Positions 1 to 11,946 of a stretch of DNA of 64,000 bases are shown in pieces. Below the pieces are notes generated by a model. The model saw nothing but the letters and a program-made list of their open reading frames with translations. It was not told where the DNA came from and ran no database searches. The translations under genes were made by a program, and so were the position numbers. This DNA comes from Pterobdella sp. o SKG-2022 (Eukaryota; Annelida; Clitellata; Hirudinida; Piscicolidae). Position 1 is the stretch's first letter, and each line of letters opens with the position of its first letter. The stretch covers positions 13,308,626 to 13,372,625 of the forward strand of contig OZ038320.1 in assembly GCA_964035795.1 (NCBI GenBank). Direction: 5' to 3'.

Positions 1-2724
1 AAATGATTGAAGGATTCTGATAAAAACTGCATCCCAACTCAATGGTGTAAGGATAACCAAAGATTGTGTGGCATTTAAACACAGAATGCAACTTCCATGA
101 TTGTTAAAGTCATTTCAATACGATAAACTTAAAAATGTGATGCCACTTGAAAAAGTTTATATGTCGGAAGTTTGAAAAAATTAAAACAGTTCGGTTGTCT
201 AGAGAGATAATGTCGCTACATCTAATAATTCAAAGTGCTATCAAGCCGAAGTCTGCACCAAATTAAAAATCATTTTTAGATTTTTTTATCCCAATTTGAA
301 TGTTAACAAGCTCATCATAGAGACATCAACAAGGATCAGAAACAATGATTTATCTCATTTTAATCCTATTTGTTATATTGTTATGTTAGTTTATTCTAAA
401 CAATACTAATATCACTTTCGGTTTAATAAATTAATTGTATCGCATACATCAACTATGACGACTAAAGTGGATTTCAAGGCAAGCCATTAAAACTTTTTTG
501 CATAACATTCTACTCGTTATTTTACTGCTTCAATTATTATGCGAAGATTTTTTATTTTGAATAAAACTTTTCAAATGTGTGTTTTTGTTTTATTGGCAAA
601 AGCTTTTTAAAGTTTTTTAATGACACAAGCTTTTTCTTTTTCTATCTAAAAGTTATATATAAAACTATTTAATTTATCTGGTTTACAAAATAATTAATTT
701 TTTTTATCAAGCCTTATGAAACAAAGAGTCTGTATGAAGGCTGAACTCAATGAATGCTAAAGAAAGTTCATCCAATCGTCCCATGTGATTAGCATGGTAT
801 CTTAGTTGGTGTCTTCATTCTTTTGATTTCATGTGGAACTATTTCGATTTATTTTTTTATGCAACTAATAATGATAGAATTTTGTTTTGTTTCGATTTTT
901 TATTGCATGTTTTCAAGATTCAAAATCTACATTAAATTTTTCACAAAACTATTATAACAAATAAAAACAGCTAAATTTTAGATAGGAAATGAACGATCAA
1001 ACTACAAAAGAAATCTCAAAATGGCACTCACCTCTAGCATCAGGTAAAAAGAGCACAATCTTCCAAGTGTTACTTGAATCTTTTTTGTGAATTTGAATTA
1101 ATTTAAGAAATAATTTGACTTAAAAAATATTACTTAATCATTACAGATATTAAAGTTACAGAATTTTGAAGATTCGCTTGGAATATTTACAAAAGTGCAT
1201 TTTAAAATTACATTGAGGGACTTGAGCAAATTTCTTTATTATATATGTTTCATGGAAAGATCAGGTAATATATACATACATATTATACATAACATCATCC
1301 TTTGAGAGCACAAGAAGTAGAAGTCGTTATCTAAATATTGCTGCTGATACTTATTAAGCCGTGACAGTAGCATCTGTATGAGCATACCTATACGTTAACC
1401 TACCTATATACATAGAAATATTCATTTCCAGCTTCTAGCTTAACAAAGAAAACTTTTTTTGCATCGTGCGTGTGTTTTCAATTATGCACGTGTGTGCTTG
1501 CAGTTATCTTTGGTGTTATTTGCGCGAGTGCATGAGATCAAATAAATAATTTTTTGTTTTGAGATTTTTGAAGTTATTTCTTGGAAGTTTAATGTAAATT
1601 TTGACATATTTTTTGTATTATTTACATGCAAATGTCTTAGTGTTTTTTACATAGTCTTGCATGTGTACTGAGCTACCAAGTATGAAGATGAAAGTTTTGA
1701 ATTCCGATGTTTTACACTTTTGAAGCTACTCAAAAAAGTTTCCAAATACTCAAATAAAACTTAAATCTTCAAAATTGTTCTATGGATTTAAAATATCTAT
1801 CAAAAAGATATGACGATAAATAAGTAGAATAAAAAGGTAATTTACATAAATGGCTGCAAAGCTGCTGCAAGAAGTTTTTTTGCGTCTTCGCAGTTCACAT
1901 GCATGTGCAAGGTAATATCGCTTGTGCCTGCCAACTCAACAATTTATACAAATTTGGAGTATGCTTATTTCGTAATTGTTTGAGATTTTAATAAATTATA
2001 TCTTAGATAAAAATGAAGTTAATTTTGATTAAATGTCAAAAACAAAAAGATTTCCAAAAATTATTTTAAATTAATTATTCAAAGTAATTTTGAATCAAAT
2101 GTAATTTTTCATTTGAATTAGTTCTTAAAGTAAGGTGAAAATGGGAAATAAATCGATTTTGTCATACATTTGGTTACAAGTTCCGGTAAAACTAAAATTT
2201 CTTAGATGCCATGAGTTATAAGACAAAAAAGATCTTTTAGTGATGATTAACTGGTTGGTTTTGTAAAATATACGACAAAACAAAGGGCTGTTCAAAAGCT
2301 TCTGAAGGTCTAATGAATAGTCAAGCTTACTCATGGCAGATAACGTTGTTTGATACAAGTGCTAAACTCAAACTCAGTATTTTAATTATGAAAATATTAT
2401 TAAGCTTAAGAGTTTTAAATATTTTTTGTATATTTTGAAAAATATATTTATATCTTCATTTTAAATTTTCTTAAATTTTTTTTTTTCAAATTTTAATAAT
2501 TATTTTATTTATTTTCTTTTAAAATTTTTAATTTTAACTGAATATATTTTTCTTATTTTAAAAATTTGAAAAATCAGAAAAAAATAATGCAAACATGTTA
2601 CAACTAAACAATTAAAATTTCAGTTCAATTAATCCATTTAACTAAATAATTAATAAAATAAATATCAATCGAAAACAAATTTAAAAATTTTAATTTTGGT
2701 GCATTTTGTGCAGTAATAATTAGT
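1..2724. other. AT-rich spacer, no gene recognised
   Basis: Very AT-rich sequence with many short homopolymer runs. The only open frame over 70 codons (2125-2358, minus) has no recognisable motif and no convincing splice context, so I treat it as chance. No repeat family seen elsewhere in the window was recognised here. Confidence 0.6.
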
Positions 2725-5700
2725 TTAGTCATTTAGGTCTGTTTCTTCATTCTTCCACCTGGTTTGATGCAATTGTAAGGATCTTTCGAACCTTCCAATC
2801 AACTCTCCAAAAAAACAAAAAATATAATATTTAATTACATAGAAAGCTGCAATTAAGTTTGCATCCTTCAATTCTGTTGTTTTCAATGTTTTTCAACTTT
2901 CAGTTTTCTTTCAAGGATCGCCACAACTGATAACTAGCAAGATCAAAAATGAAAAAAATTTCTGAAGTGAAAATGTTTCGACAACCTTTTCAATCGAGAA
3001 AACTCTGAAATGCATCGTCGAAATCTCATATCCTAGCTTGGAGCTCACCACGTTAACACTTCAAAGTGGTTTCATTACTAATAAGACTGGCATTTTGGTC
3101 AAATTTGCAACTTTTTACGAGTTGTGTGAAAATTGTTTAAATAAATATGCTAGCTTTAAAACTATTTTTTCAAAAAAATTATATATTTTTTGCTAAGTTC
3201 AGTTCTAAAGTAGAGCTTATCAAAAACAATAGAAACGTCATTAATGTTTACGCATCATCTTTTGTACATACCATATTATGAACAACAAGTACTATCAATC
3301 AATTAATTTACCCTTAAAATTCAAATGATTAAACTAAATGTTTATATGTCGATGCGGAAACCCGTCAAAAAAGAAGAACAAGTGATTCCAAAAGTTAATA
3401 TTTGAAAATCAAAAATTACATGTGGCCATAAGCATTGATTCCACTATGAGCACTCAATTCATCTTTCAAAGCAAGCTCACTGATGCCTTGTATCAAATCA
3501 TAGTCTTTAAAAAACTTTTCTCTCAAAACTGGAAATATAATAATATTTATTTCATTATAAAATTTTTATATTCAAAGTTTTTATATTAGCGATTCATTCC
3601 AGTTTTCATTCGTTCTTTTTCATAACTCACTTTCTTGATACTTGTTCAAAATTAAGTTGAGTTTCTGTTGAAAATTTATAAGCAAATAATTATATATAAA
3701 CATATTCTTCATAATTTATAAGGATATTTTCTACAACATGTTTTCAAACTTTCTAAGCCCACATTCCACCTACCGTGGAATCCAAAACCTTCGGGAATTC
3801 CTCATCGGCTTCCATTTCAACTCTGATAACAATTCAGATCCAATAAAAAGTAATTGAAATTTGAAACGAAATATTCATATTAATAATGATTAATATTTCA
3901 TAAGCATTCATTAAAAGCTTTCATTAAAGCCTTACTTCACATAGACTGGCTCGTCAACAAATGTTGTGTTCTTCGAGAAGAAGCTCACATCGGTGTGCCC
4001 TTTCTTCAGATTGAACACATAAAATAATTTTTCATTTTTATTTAATATTTTTAATTAGTTACATTAATTATTTAATTTATTCAAACTTACATATTTAGCC
4101 ACTAGCTCCTTGTACATCACTGGTATGACGAACTTGTTAATTAATCTTCCTATTAATGAACAATATTGTTGAAATTTAATACTAAGACCATAATTTTTTC
4201 AACAAAAACACGTTGTGACATTCAAAAAATAACTTTTAAATGTGATGCCACGCTAAGTATGAAAGACCAGTTGTTAGCAGCATTTTTAGTTTCATCATAC
4301 CCCTACTAAATTAATCCTTCATTTTTTCAGTTTCATCATAGTAATCTAAAAACTCAACTATTACCATTTTTGAACGTGAAAAACCTCTCTTTTGGCCCAA
4401 AAGGTTGGATGTCAAAATACAACTCCAGGTCTTGTGGAAATTCATCAGTGTTCTGAAGTTTTGAGTTTGAAATGACATCACGAAAACAACCAATACATCA
4501 AAAGTAGGTGTCTCAAAAAGTGAATTATAAAACTCTGCTAATGGTCTAAGCTGTACGGGGAAATGATTAGTTATGAAAAATTATTTTTTTTAAATGCATC
4601 GTTCTATTTAGCGTAATAGTAGTAACGTTGGACATGTAACCCAAAGGTGTCAGGTTCAAAACTAGATCAAGATTGACAACACAAAACACGGCGAACTGAA
4701 GCAAAAAATCGGTGTTCAAAGTTTTACAACCCAAAACGTTGCACAAACTCAGACCTGCATTCAGACTTTCTAAGACCTCTTAGGTTTTTTACACGTATGA
4801 ACCTAAAAAATATTGTTAATCTGCTCAACCAACCATCAAGAGTCTTAAAGGCTTTTAAGGCGCCTCGGATGATTGGAAGAATGCAAAGTAGTTCAAAAAG
4901 CATATTTATATTTGGAAAAACTAAAAAAACTTTAAAAATCATTAAACAAGAGCTGAAAATTTCAAAACGTATGTAAAATCTGTATTTTATGGTGGTTTTA
5001 TCAAATGCTTCTAAAGGGCGTGACAGAAACGCTATATATATTTTGTTCATTCAATCACTTGAAAACATACTTCAAACCGATGAAGTTTCACTTTTGATAA
5101 ACCAATTTTTTCTAATACTTCAATGAAGCTATTGAACACATCTTCTTCAAAATGGATTCTGTAGCATCCATTAGCTTTTGTTTGGGCTTTTTTTTTGTCA
5201 CTCTGGTGAAAAGATTCATTATGAGTTTTTTAAGCTAAATTATTGGAAAAAGTGAATTCACAGGTTTTTTTTGCATACAACTATGATTATGAGCATCTTT
5301 TCTGATTTTTGAGAATTTTCCTTGAGTTTGAAAAACTTCAATAAAAGGGATGAACCAAGAGATTTCAGTGGAAAAATAAATTCACTCAACCAACTTTCAG
5401 CAGCTGATTCATTTATTTCTAAAGTTTTGTTTGAATCGTACAGAAAAAAATCCTGAAAAGAATAAAATAAAATTAAACAATTAATTTTGAAATATACACT
5501 TAAACGCAAAAATTCACTCATGTTTTAGAAAGAAGTGAACACAATAGTTTAGTAGCAACTTGTTTATATGTGTTGTTTTTGGTATTTAGGTCTCTTGCGT
5601 GTCGGTACCTCTTGATGCCATTAAGAACTTTGTCGATCTTTGGGCTGAGTTCCTTACCAATGTATATCTCTTCTTTATCATAAGAAAACTTTCCCTTTTT

Positions 5701-8700
5701 AGATTGAAAAGCAAAAAATAAGATTGAAAAACGTAGAATTTTTTTTATAATGCATTGAAACCTACTACAAAGGATAAATCAATTTCTTGATCCTTGAACT
5801 GCGGGTGCTCAGTGAATCGAAAATCTAACACAAATTTATCGTACGATCTAGAACCCCAAATCTCTTCAATGAAAGTTAATAGTACTTGAGTGAAAATCCA
5901 TTGTTTTCATTAATTCAGTCAGTTAGAGTGAAATAATAGTTTTGATAAGTTTTAGAAGACCAAGTTCACACAAATAATTTTCTTAAATATGGAGACAGAA
6001 AATGGTTAATGATAAAAGCTATAATATTATAAAAGTTCCATCAAAGAGAATTTTTCATTTATTTGAATTTTTTATTTTTTCGGCTAAACTTGGTTATTCG
6101 CGTTGTTTTCTTTTCAGAATTAAATATTTTCAAAGCAAAAAATAATAGCAATGGGTGAAAAAAACTTACGGTTTTCGTTTTGAAATATTGTAGATAATAC
6201 TGCTAAGAATTTTATCACTAAAGATTTCAAAAGCTGAAAATATTGAAAAATTAATATAATTCATTATGTGAGGTTTCCTTTTTCAAATATTTACCTCTTG
6301 CATGAACCCATTCTGTTTTTCCACTGCTAACGATAACTCTCTGTTCACAATTCATTTCAATGTACAGAATCTTTATTATACTTTATTTTTTTAAATTCCC
6401 TCAAAGTACGATAACTTAATTTTTGAAAACTAATTAAAATCTTGAAGTTACTCATTGTTCTTAGTCGCTTTCACAGAAGCTTTAACATCAAACGCAACTC
6501 TAGCTATCTTCAGTTTCCCATCTTTTTGGCCTTGATTTTGTTATATTATTTATTATATACTTTGGAAAGTTTTGAAAAGATTAAGTTTCAAAATAAAATC
6601 TACAAGAATCACCCAGATAAATGTGAGCCGTTTCAGTAACGTTTGAAAGTTCATATAAAAGGCTGTTTTTTTTTTGAATTAATCATACAATTAAAAACCT
6701 GCGGTAAGTTTCTTAAAGTTTTTAGAAATAATTTTTGAATACCTAATTGTTTTGGATAATTAATTTATTGAGTGAAAATGAGAATACATATTTATTTATT
6801 AAATAGAAAGGAGAATACATGGTCACCTTTCATCGGTGCCATCAAGATAGACTCTGTACGAGACCCCTTCACAGTTCACTTTCACACCACCTTGTGAAGT
6901 TAGTGGTCATTAAAATAATAGTTTATCCAAGAATTGGCTTTTTAATAATAATATGCGTTTTTTGACTACTTGAATGATGAATAATTCAGTATGTATATAA
7001 ATATTCTATTTGAATTAAACCGGTACGTTAGAAACCTTAGTCTATCATTTTACCGCTCATATTGCCTCAGTCTAAAAGAAAAGACACAAATTTTCACCAA
7101 TAATTCGAATTTTTCAGTGAAATATTTGAAAAAAACCAATTTCTTGTCGGCCACAAACTCGCTATCTTCGTAGTAGACCTTTGTATGTGTGACAGCATGT
7201 CTTTTCTTGCGGTGAAGTGTGCTGAGTTCATATTTATAGAGCTATGTAAAAACTTTTTGTCACAATAACGAGGATTTCTTAAAGTTTCATTCATAAAGAT
7301 AACTAATTTTTGACCATAGTTGAATAAACTATTTTAAACATACAAAAATACTCGCTATGTGACTCAACTCTTATAAACCCTTCGGTAGCAAAAGGTGCTC
7401 TGATAGATGGAAAATTCAAAATATTCGTTGGTTCTTAAATTCTGTACTAATAATTTTTACTTCTATCAGCACTGTTTTTCAAAAAATTTTTTTAAGGTTA
7501 AATTTTGGGAGAATCTAGAGGATTTAGTGATTAGTCAATAAATTGTATTTAAAGAGAATTTTTAAGGCTTTACTAGAATAGATTTTTAAAATTACTTCAA
7601 TAAACTATTAAAAAAGCTTTTTTTATCAGCCAAAAATATTTCTTAACTAATAACTCGTATGGGATTAAAATTTGATAAAGAATGAATAAACTGAGTAAAA
7701 CTTTATATAATATAAAAAAATTTCCAACTTATTCAATTGTGCACCTATTTTTCAAATGGAAGAAATCAAGCATGAACGATCTAATGGATTCCTAAACATT
7801 TGAGATCTTTATTTACAAAATTAGTTTATGTTGGTGAAACATAATAAATGCATATAAGAATAAAATTTTTTCTTGAAAATATTAAAAAGAAATCAGAAAC
7901 GAAATAGGCATCAGAGAATACACAAAAATAGGTTTCGTAGTTTTTTCAACTTATTTTATTTACTCTGTATCATAGTCTAAAGTTGAACATCTTATTTTCT
8001 GGAAGATTTCTACAACAAAATGAAACTACAATATTCTCAATACGTTAGCACACGTTGCCTCAACATGTGAGTTTCTCGTCTAAAGCTCTTATATCAGGCT
8101 AATGTACACAAAAAAGCTTTTTTATATTTAGCTAAATAATATTTTGCGAAAGGCATGTTGAACAGTGGAATGATATTTTGAGACATTCATAAGAAACTTT
8201 GCCATACATTGTTTGAGGCGGGAGAATATGATAACGGATGACTTAAAAGCGAAAGGCAGATCTGAAATGCTACTTTATAAAATTTAAAAGCTTTTTAGTT
8301 ACCTAAAAAAAAGTGACAGCTTAAATTCTGAAATATTCACTTTCTCTGTTCGCCTAATTACAGAAGATTTAGAAGGCTAAATGGTTAATTAAAGTTGATT
8401 ATTGATGGCTTGCCATCGACAAGCAAGCGAAATGAATAAATTGACATTTGAGCTTTTTGAAAAAAAGTAAATTTGAATAAGAATCTTTACCTAGTGTTTT
8501 CAAGAGCTTCTATTCTAGCAGCAGATATGCTTGTTCTTACGATTCTAGCTCTGTATTATTAGGTAACAAAAGTGTTGTTATTTTTTAACCAGAAGTTTAA
8601 TTTAAGAAAAATAAAATAGTATTTTCAAGTCAAAAGAAATAAAATTTTATAATGAAATAGAAACATTTTACATAAATTTCTTCTTGTCATAGGTTATTCC

Positions 8701-8750
8701 AAAGTTAGAATAGTGAGAAAGCCAAAAACGTTCTACCAGCAATTCTTCCA
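2725..8750 (-). CDS. unrecognised gene, at least 17 exons
   Basis: I do not recognise the product. Exons, 5' to 3': 8750-8672, 8550-8491, 7221-7137, then 6890-6827, 6340-6295, 6233-6170, 5884-5769, 5688-5560, 5452-5279, 5202-5071, 4452-4365, 4149-4091, 4003-3936, 3822-3770, 3528-3420, 3058-2986, 2802-2725. Every junction from 6890 to the stop keeps frame across GT/AG borders, giving 417 codons including the stop. The only phase conflict is 7137 to 6890, where a small exon may be missed. The start codon was not found. The product looks soluble: no signal peptide or membrane segment, and charged, aromatic-rich blocks such as ELYFDIQPFGPKERFF (exon 4452-4365) and TFVDEPVYVKVEMEADEE across the 3936/3822 junction. 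The C-terminus is KNEETDLND. Long antisense frames here, such as 4311-4493, are shadows of these exons. That this is a gene is fairly sure; its function is unknown. Confidence 0.62.
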
Positions 8751-8953
8751 CTGAATTATATATATTTACATGATAATACTGTCAATATGATTTTTTCAAT
8801 TCCTTAAGAACACATGTTATGCCATACTGTGAATGTTTTCAAAGCTAATATTATTTTTATTGAGTTTTTACTTCATTGGAAATTAAGTTTTTCAAAAACT
8901 TTGAAAAATAGTTTATAAGTTTTTCCAATCCTTTGTTGGTGATTTGGAATCGG

Positions 8954-9841
8954 ATGGCAGCGTCACCTGGGATGGGTGGAGTGGGCAGAGAAAAGATTAT
9001 GGGCGAAATTGCCAAGAGGCATATCAGTTTGGGGTAAGTCATCTGCCAGTTTCAATTTCAAGTTTTTTGTTATAGAAATAAAACGAAACAGTTGAAGACA
9101 ACTTTTATAGCTTTTGATGAAAATAACTGGAACAGAATTTAAAAAATATTAAAATATACTTTGACTTGAAAGCGAAGTTCATCTTAAATTGAACAAAAAT
9201 AAAAATAATCATAATCTACGAAGTTTATTATAGTGATATAATAGGTTAGTGGAATAAAAGTTATCATAAACCTCACTACGCTTTTGATTCTAAAAATATA
9301 TTAATATTGATCTTTTCAATCCGGTAATGACATTTTATTTCATCTCCAAAAAAAGCTAGTGCTTAAAGTTGCAACGATTTTCATAATCCTTACACACAAG
9401 TTTTGATTCCTAATTTTTAAGTTTGGGTTTGAGACAATTTTGATGCACCCATGTGGAGCTTCACAGCTTTTCGCTCATTGAAATGCAAAAAAACTTCTTG
9501 CTTTCAAAAAATTATTTTCACATATTTTTTTTACTAAAATATATATTTAAATATAAATGGTATGAGGTATTTCAAAATTTTATCACTTCATTAAAGCTTG
9601 AAATGATAAGGAACTATCCAAAGCATATTACATTGCATGCCAAAATTAATTTTAAAATGTATTTTTGAAAACTTATATTCATGTTTTTTGAATATCCACA
9701 TATTTTTGTTGAAAGTATTAAATTATTGAATCGTTTAATGCTTTTTTATTATGCAGGCATGCAAAAAACCCAACCTGCCCAGACTTGCATTTAAAAAGTC
9801 AAAGAATTTTTTCACGCTTCAATTTCTTTATTTGGTTCACG
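8954..9841 (+). CDS. possible two-exon gene fragment
   Basis: Two plus-strand blocks carry strong splice signals: 8954-9033 ends at a GTAAGT donor, and 9757-9841 lies between an ATGCAG acceptor and another GTAAGT donor. The local GC content of the first block is clearly higher than its surroundings. Two reading frames join consistently. One starts with an ATG at 8954 (MAASPGMGGVGREKIMGE...) and continues into HAKNPTCPDLHLKS. The other reads DGSVTWDGWSGQRKDYGRN and continues into ACKKPNLPRLAFKK. I cannot choose between them and recognise neither. The minus strand of the first block is also open (see rejected items). Confidence 0.3.
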
Positions 9842-11946
9842 GTAAGTGGAAAAATTGAGGCGTTCAGTTTCAAATGGACGGCTTTCAACCCGAACAACTT
9901 CTCTGCACTATGCGATAGATAGTTAAACATGAAAAATCTGCGTGAGAATATAAAGAAGCTGGAAAAAAAAAGCTGGTGGCTAGGGTGTTATCATGAAGTT
10001 ACTGTATCATTTAGATGTTTTTATTGTTAATGTAAAAAACTATTTCCATCATTTTTTCTTTGACTGAACGCAAACCATAACACGATATACCCAGACACCA
10101 AAGCTGTGTTTCAGAAAAACTAGTTTACTACCATGTTATAAAAATTTTAACTTGTTCGTATATTTGAATTTTCAAATTAATGAATAAGCAAACTATCAAA
10201 TTGAGAAAATAAGCAAAAAAGTTCAACTTGTTTTGATTAATCATAAATAAGATTTCTTCTCATTGGACGAGTGATGATACCTAGAATACTAGAAGCATTC
10301 TCTCTCCGTATGACCACAAATATTGCTTGTGGTTGGCTAAAAGTTGATTTCCATTTTCTATTTTTTTGACTATCTTTATCCCGATTTCTTTCATCAATTT
10401 TAGCATATTGAAACCCAAGAATCGAGAGTTTCAACGTTTATTGTTTCAAATTTATAATCCTCTGATAGGTTGCCATGATTTACCGTCTTTTCTATTCGAA
10501 AACATGCTGAATATATAATTACTGCAAACAAGTGTCACTGCAAAAACAATCTCCAAACATCATCTGACCATTTTATTAAGTAAATTTCTTCCAATCGTTT
10601 TTTATTTAATTCAAAAATAGACTCTAGGTTGATTACAGATATTTAATAGAGGTTTTTCATCTTTTCAACGCTAAAGATGCTCTTGGTAGGGCATTGAGAA
10701 CTTATGTAACAGGGACATGAAAAAAGAAAGGTTATTTTAAACTTAATATGTTGCTTTCAAGTAAATCTTCAATATAATGACATTTATATCTTGGTTTCTA
10801 TAACGATTATTTTTTCATAGCACGTACCTAAGTTGAAACTTATTTTGTTAGCTGATGTTTTTTAGAAGTTGATAATCAATGACTAGATCAAAAAAATTTT
10901 TTTTTTTAGCAGAATTACATATTCGATTTGGCCATTAAATTTATTTTCAAAAACTAGTGGAAAAAAGGTAAATAAACACAAACATATGCTTGAGCTGACC
11001 ATAATGTTGCATACTTTATAGATGCTGTATTACACCTTTGAAAATATAAAAATCAACTTACACTGAACTGATCTAAAATACAGTTGATGGAAAGATATAT
11101 TTATATTTGATTTTTAAATACCTTTTATATCCAAATTATATATTTTAAAGAAACATCATATAGTTTAAATAGAGATCAATGAAAACCAATTAGATCACCA
11201 GTTGAATTAAATATGCTTACAGAATATTATTGAACAAAAATAATCGTTATAAAATTCAAAAAAAATGTGCTTTTAAATGTATTTTGAAAAAAAAATGGAA
11301 AAAACAAAACTACAATGCTGACAAACTAGTACAGACATCGAAAAGTGAAAAGAACTATTTCTTCTAATTGGATAATTTAATACCAAATAAAAAAATTAAA
11401 TAATCACAGCCTTTGATGCTAGTTTCCCTCTAAAAAGAATTTCACCACGGTTTGATATTCATGTTTTTGTAATGTTCAAGCCTTCAAAAACATTTAAACT
11501 TTCCCACGATAAGAAAGTCTAAAATTTAAGAAAATGTTGTAATTCGTTGTAATAAATAAGACAATTAATTGCAATGATAGAAATACGTTTGAGGAATTGA
11601 AATTTTGCGAGTAAATTCTATCTATCATCTAAGTATAAACATATAAGTTGTCGCGAGTGTATCGAGATTATGGTAGTGATATTTGAAAACTATTAGAAGT
11701 TTTGACCGCGTGCTGATGATCCATGTAAAAATTCAAATCTAACCTTAAATGATAAGTAATGGAAATAATAACACGCGTCGAAGGGAAACCAGTGTTGAAA
11801 ATTATTCAACAACATTTAAAACAATTTTGAATTTTGACCAAATATGTGTTTAGTATAAGGCTCGATAAAAGATGAAAGCTTTTGAATATTAAAATTGTTT
11901 CAATGCCTAAAATGCTTAAGAAAAATTGAGAATAAAAGTATGAAGG
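9842..11946. other. spacer, nothing recognised
   Basis: AT-rich sequence between the possible plus-strand exons and the 3' end of the MGAT2 gene. A 65-codon minus frame at 10237-10434 has no recognisable motif or clear splice context. No repeat of the families described elsewhere was seen. Confidence 0.5.

Noticed and set aside
3418..3528. Terminal exon ending GINAYGHM-stop
   Set aside because: The stop is created by reading into a GTAATT donor; splicing to 3058 keeps frame and continues the protein.
6295..6340. ATG start (MNCEQRVIV...) as the N-terminus of a separate protein
   Set aside because: That frame fails to join the next exon chain. The other frame joins 6827 upstream and 6233 downstream in perfect phase, so this is an internal exon.
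8872..9042. Minus-strand exon of a BPI/LBP-like secreted protein (leader then PGDAAIRFQITNKGLEKL)
   Set aside because: The pattern resembles the BPI N-terminus, but no following BPI exon was found, the phase does not join the next minus exon at 8750, and the reverse complement of a strong plus-strand GTAAGT donor lies within its supposed start.
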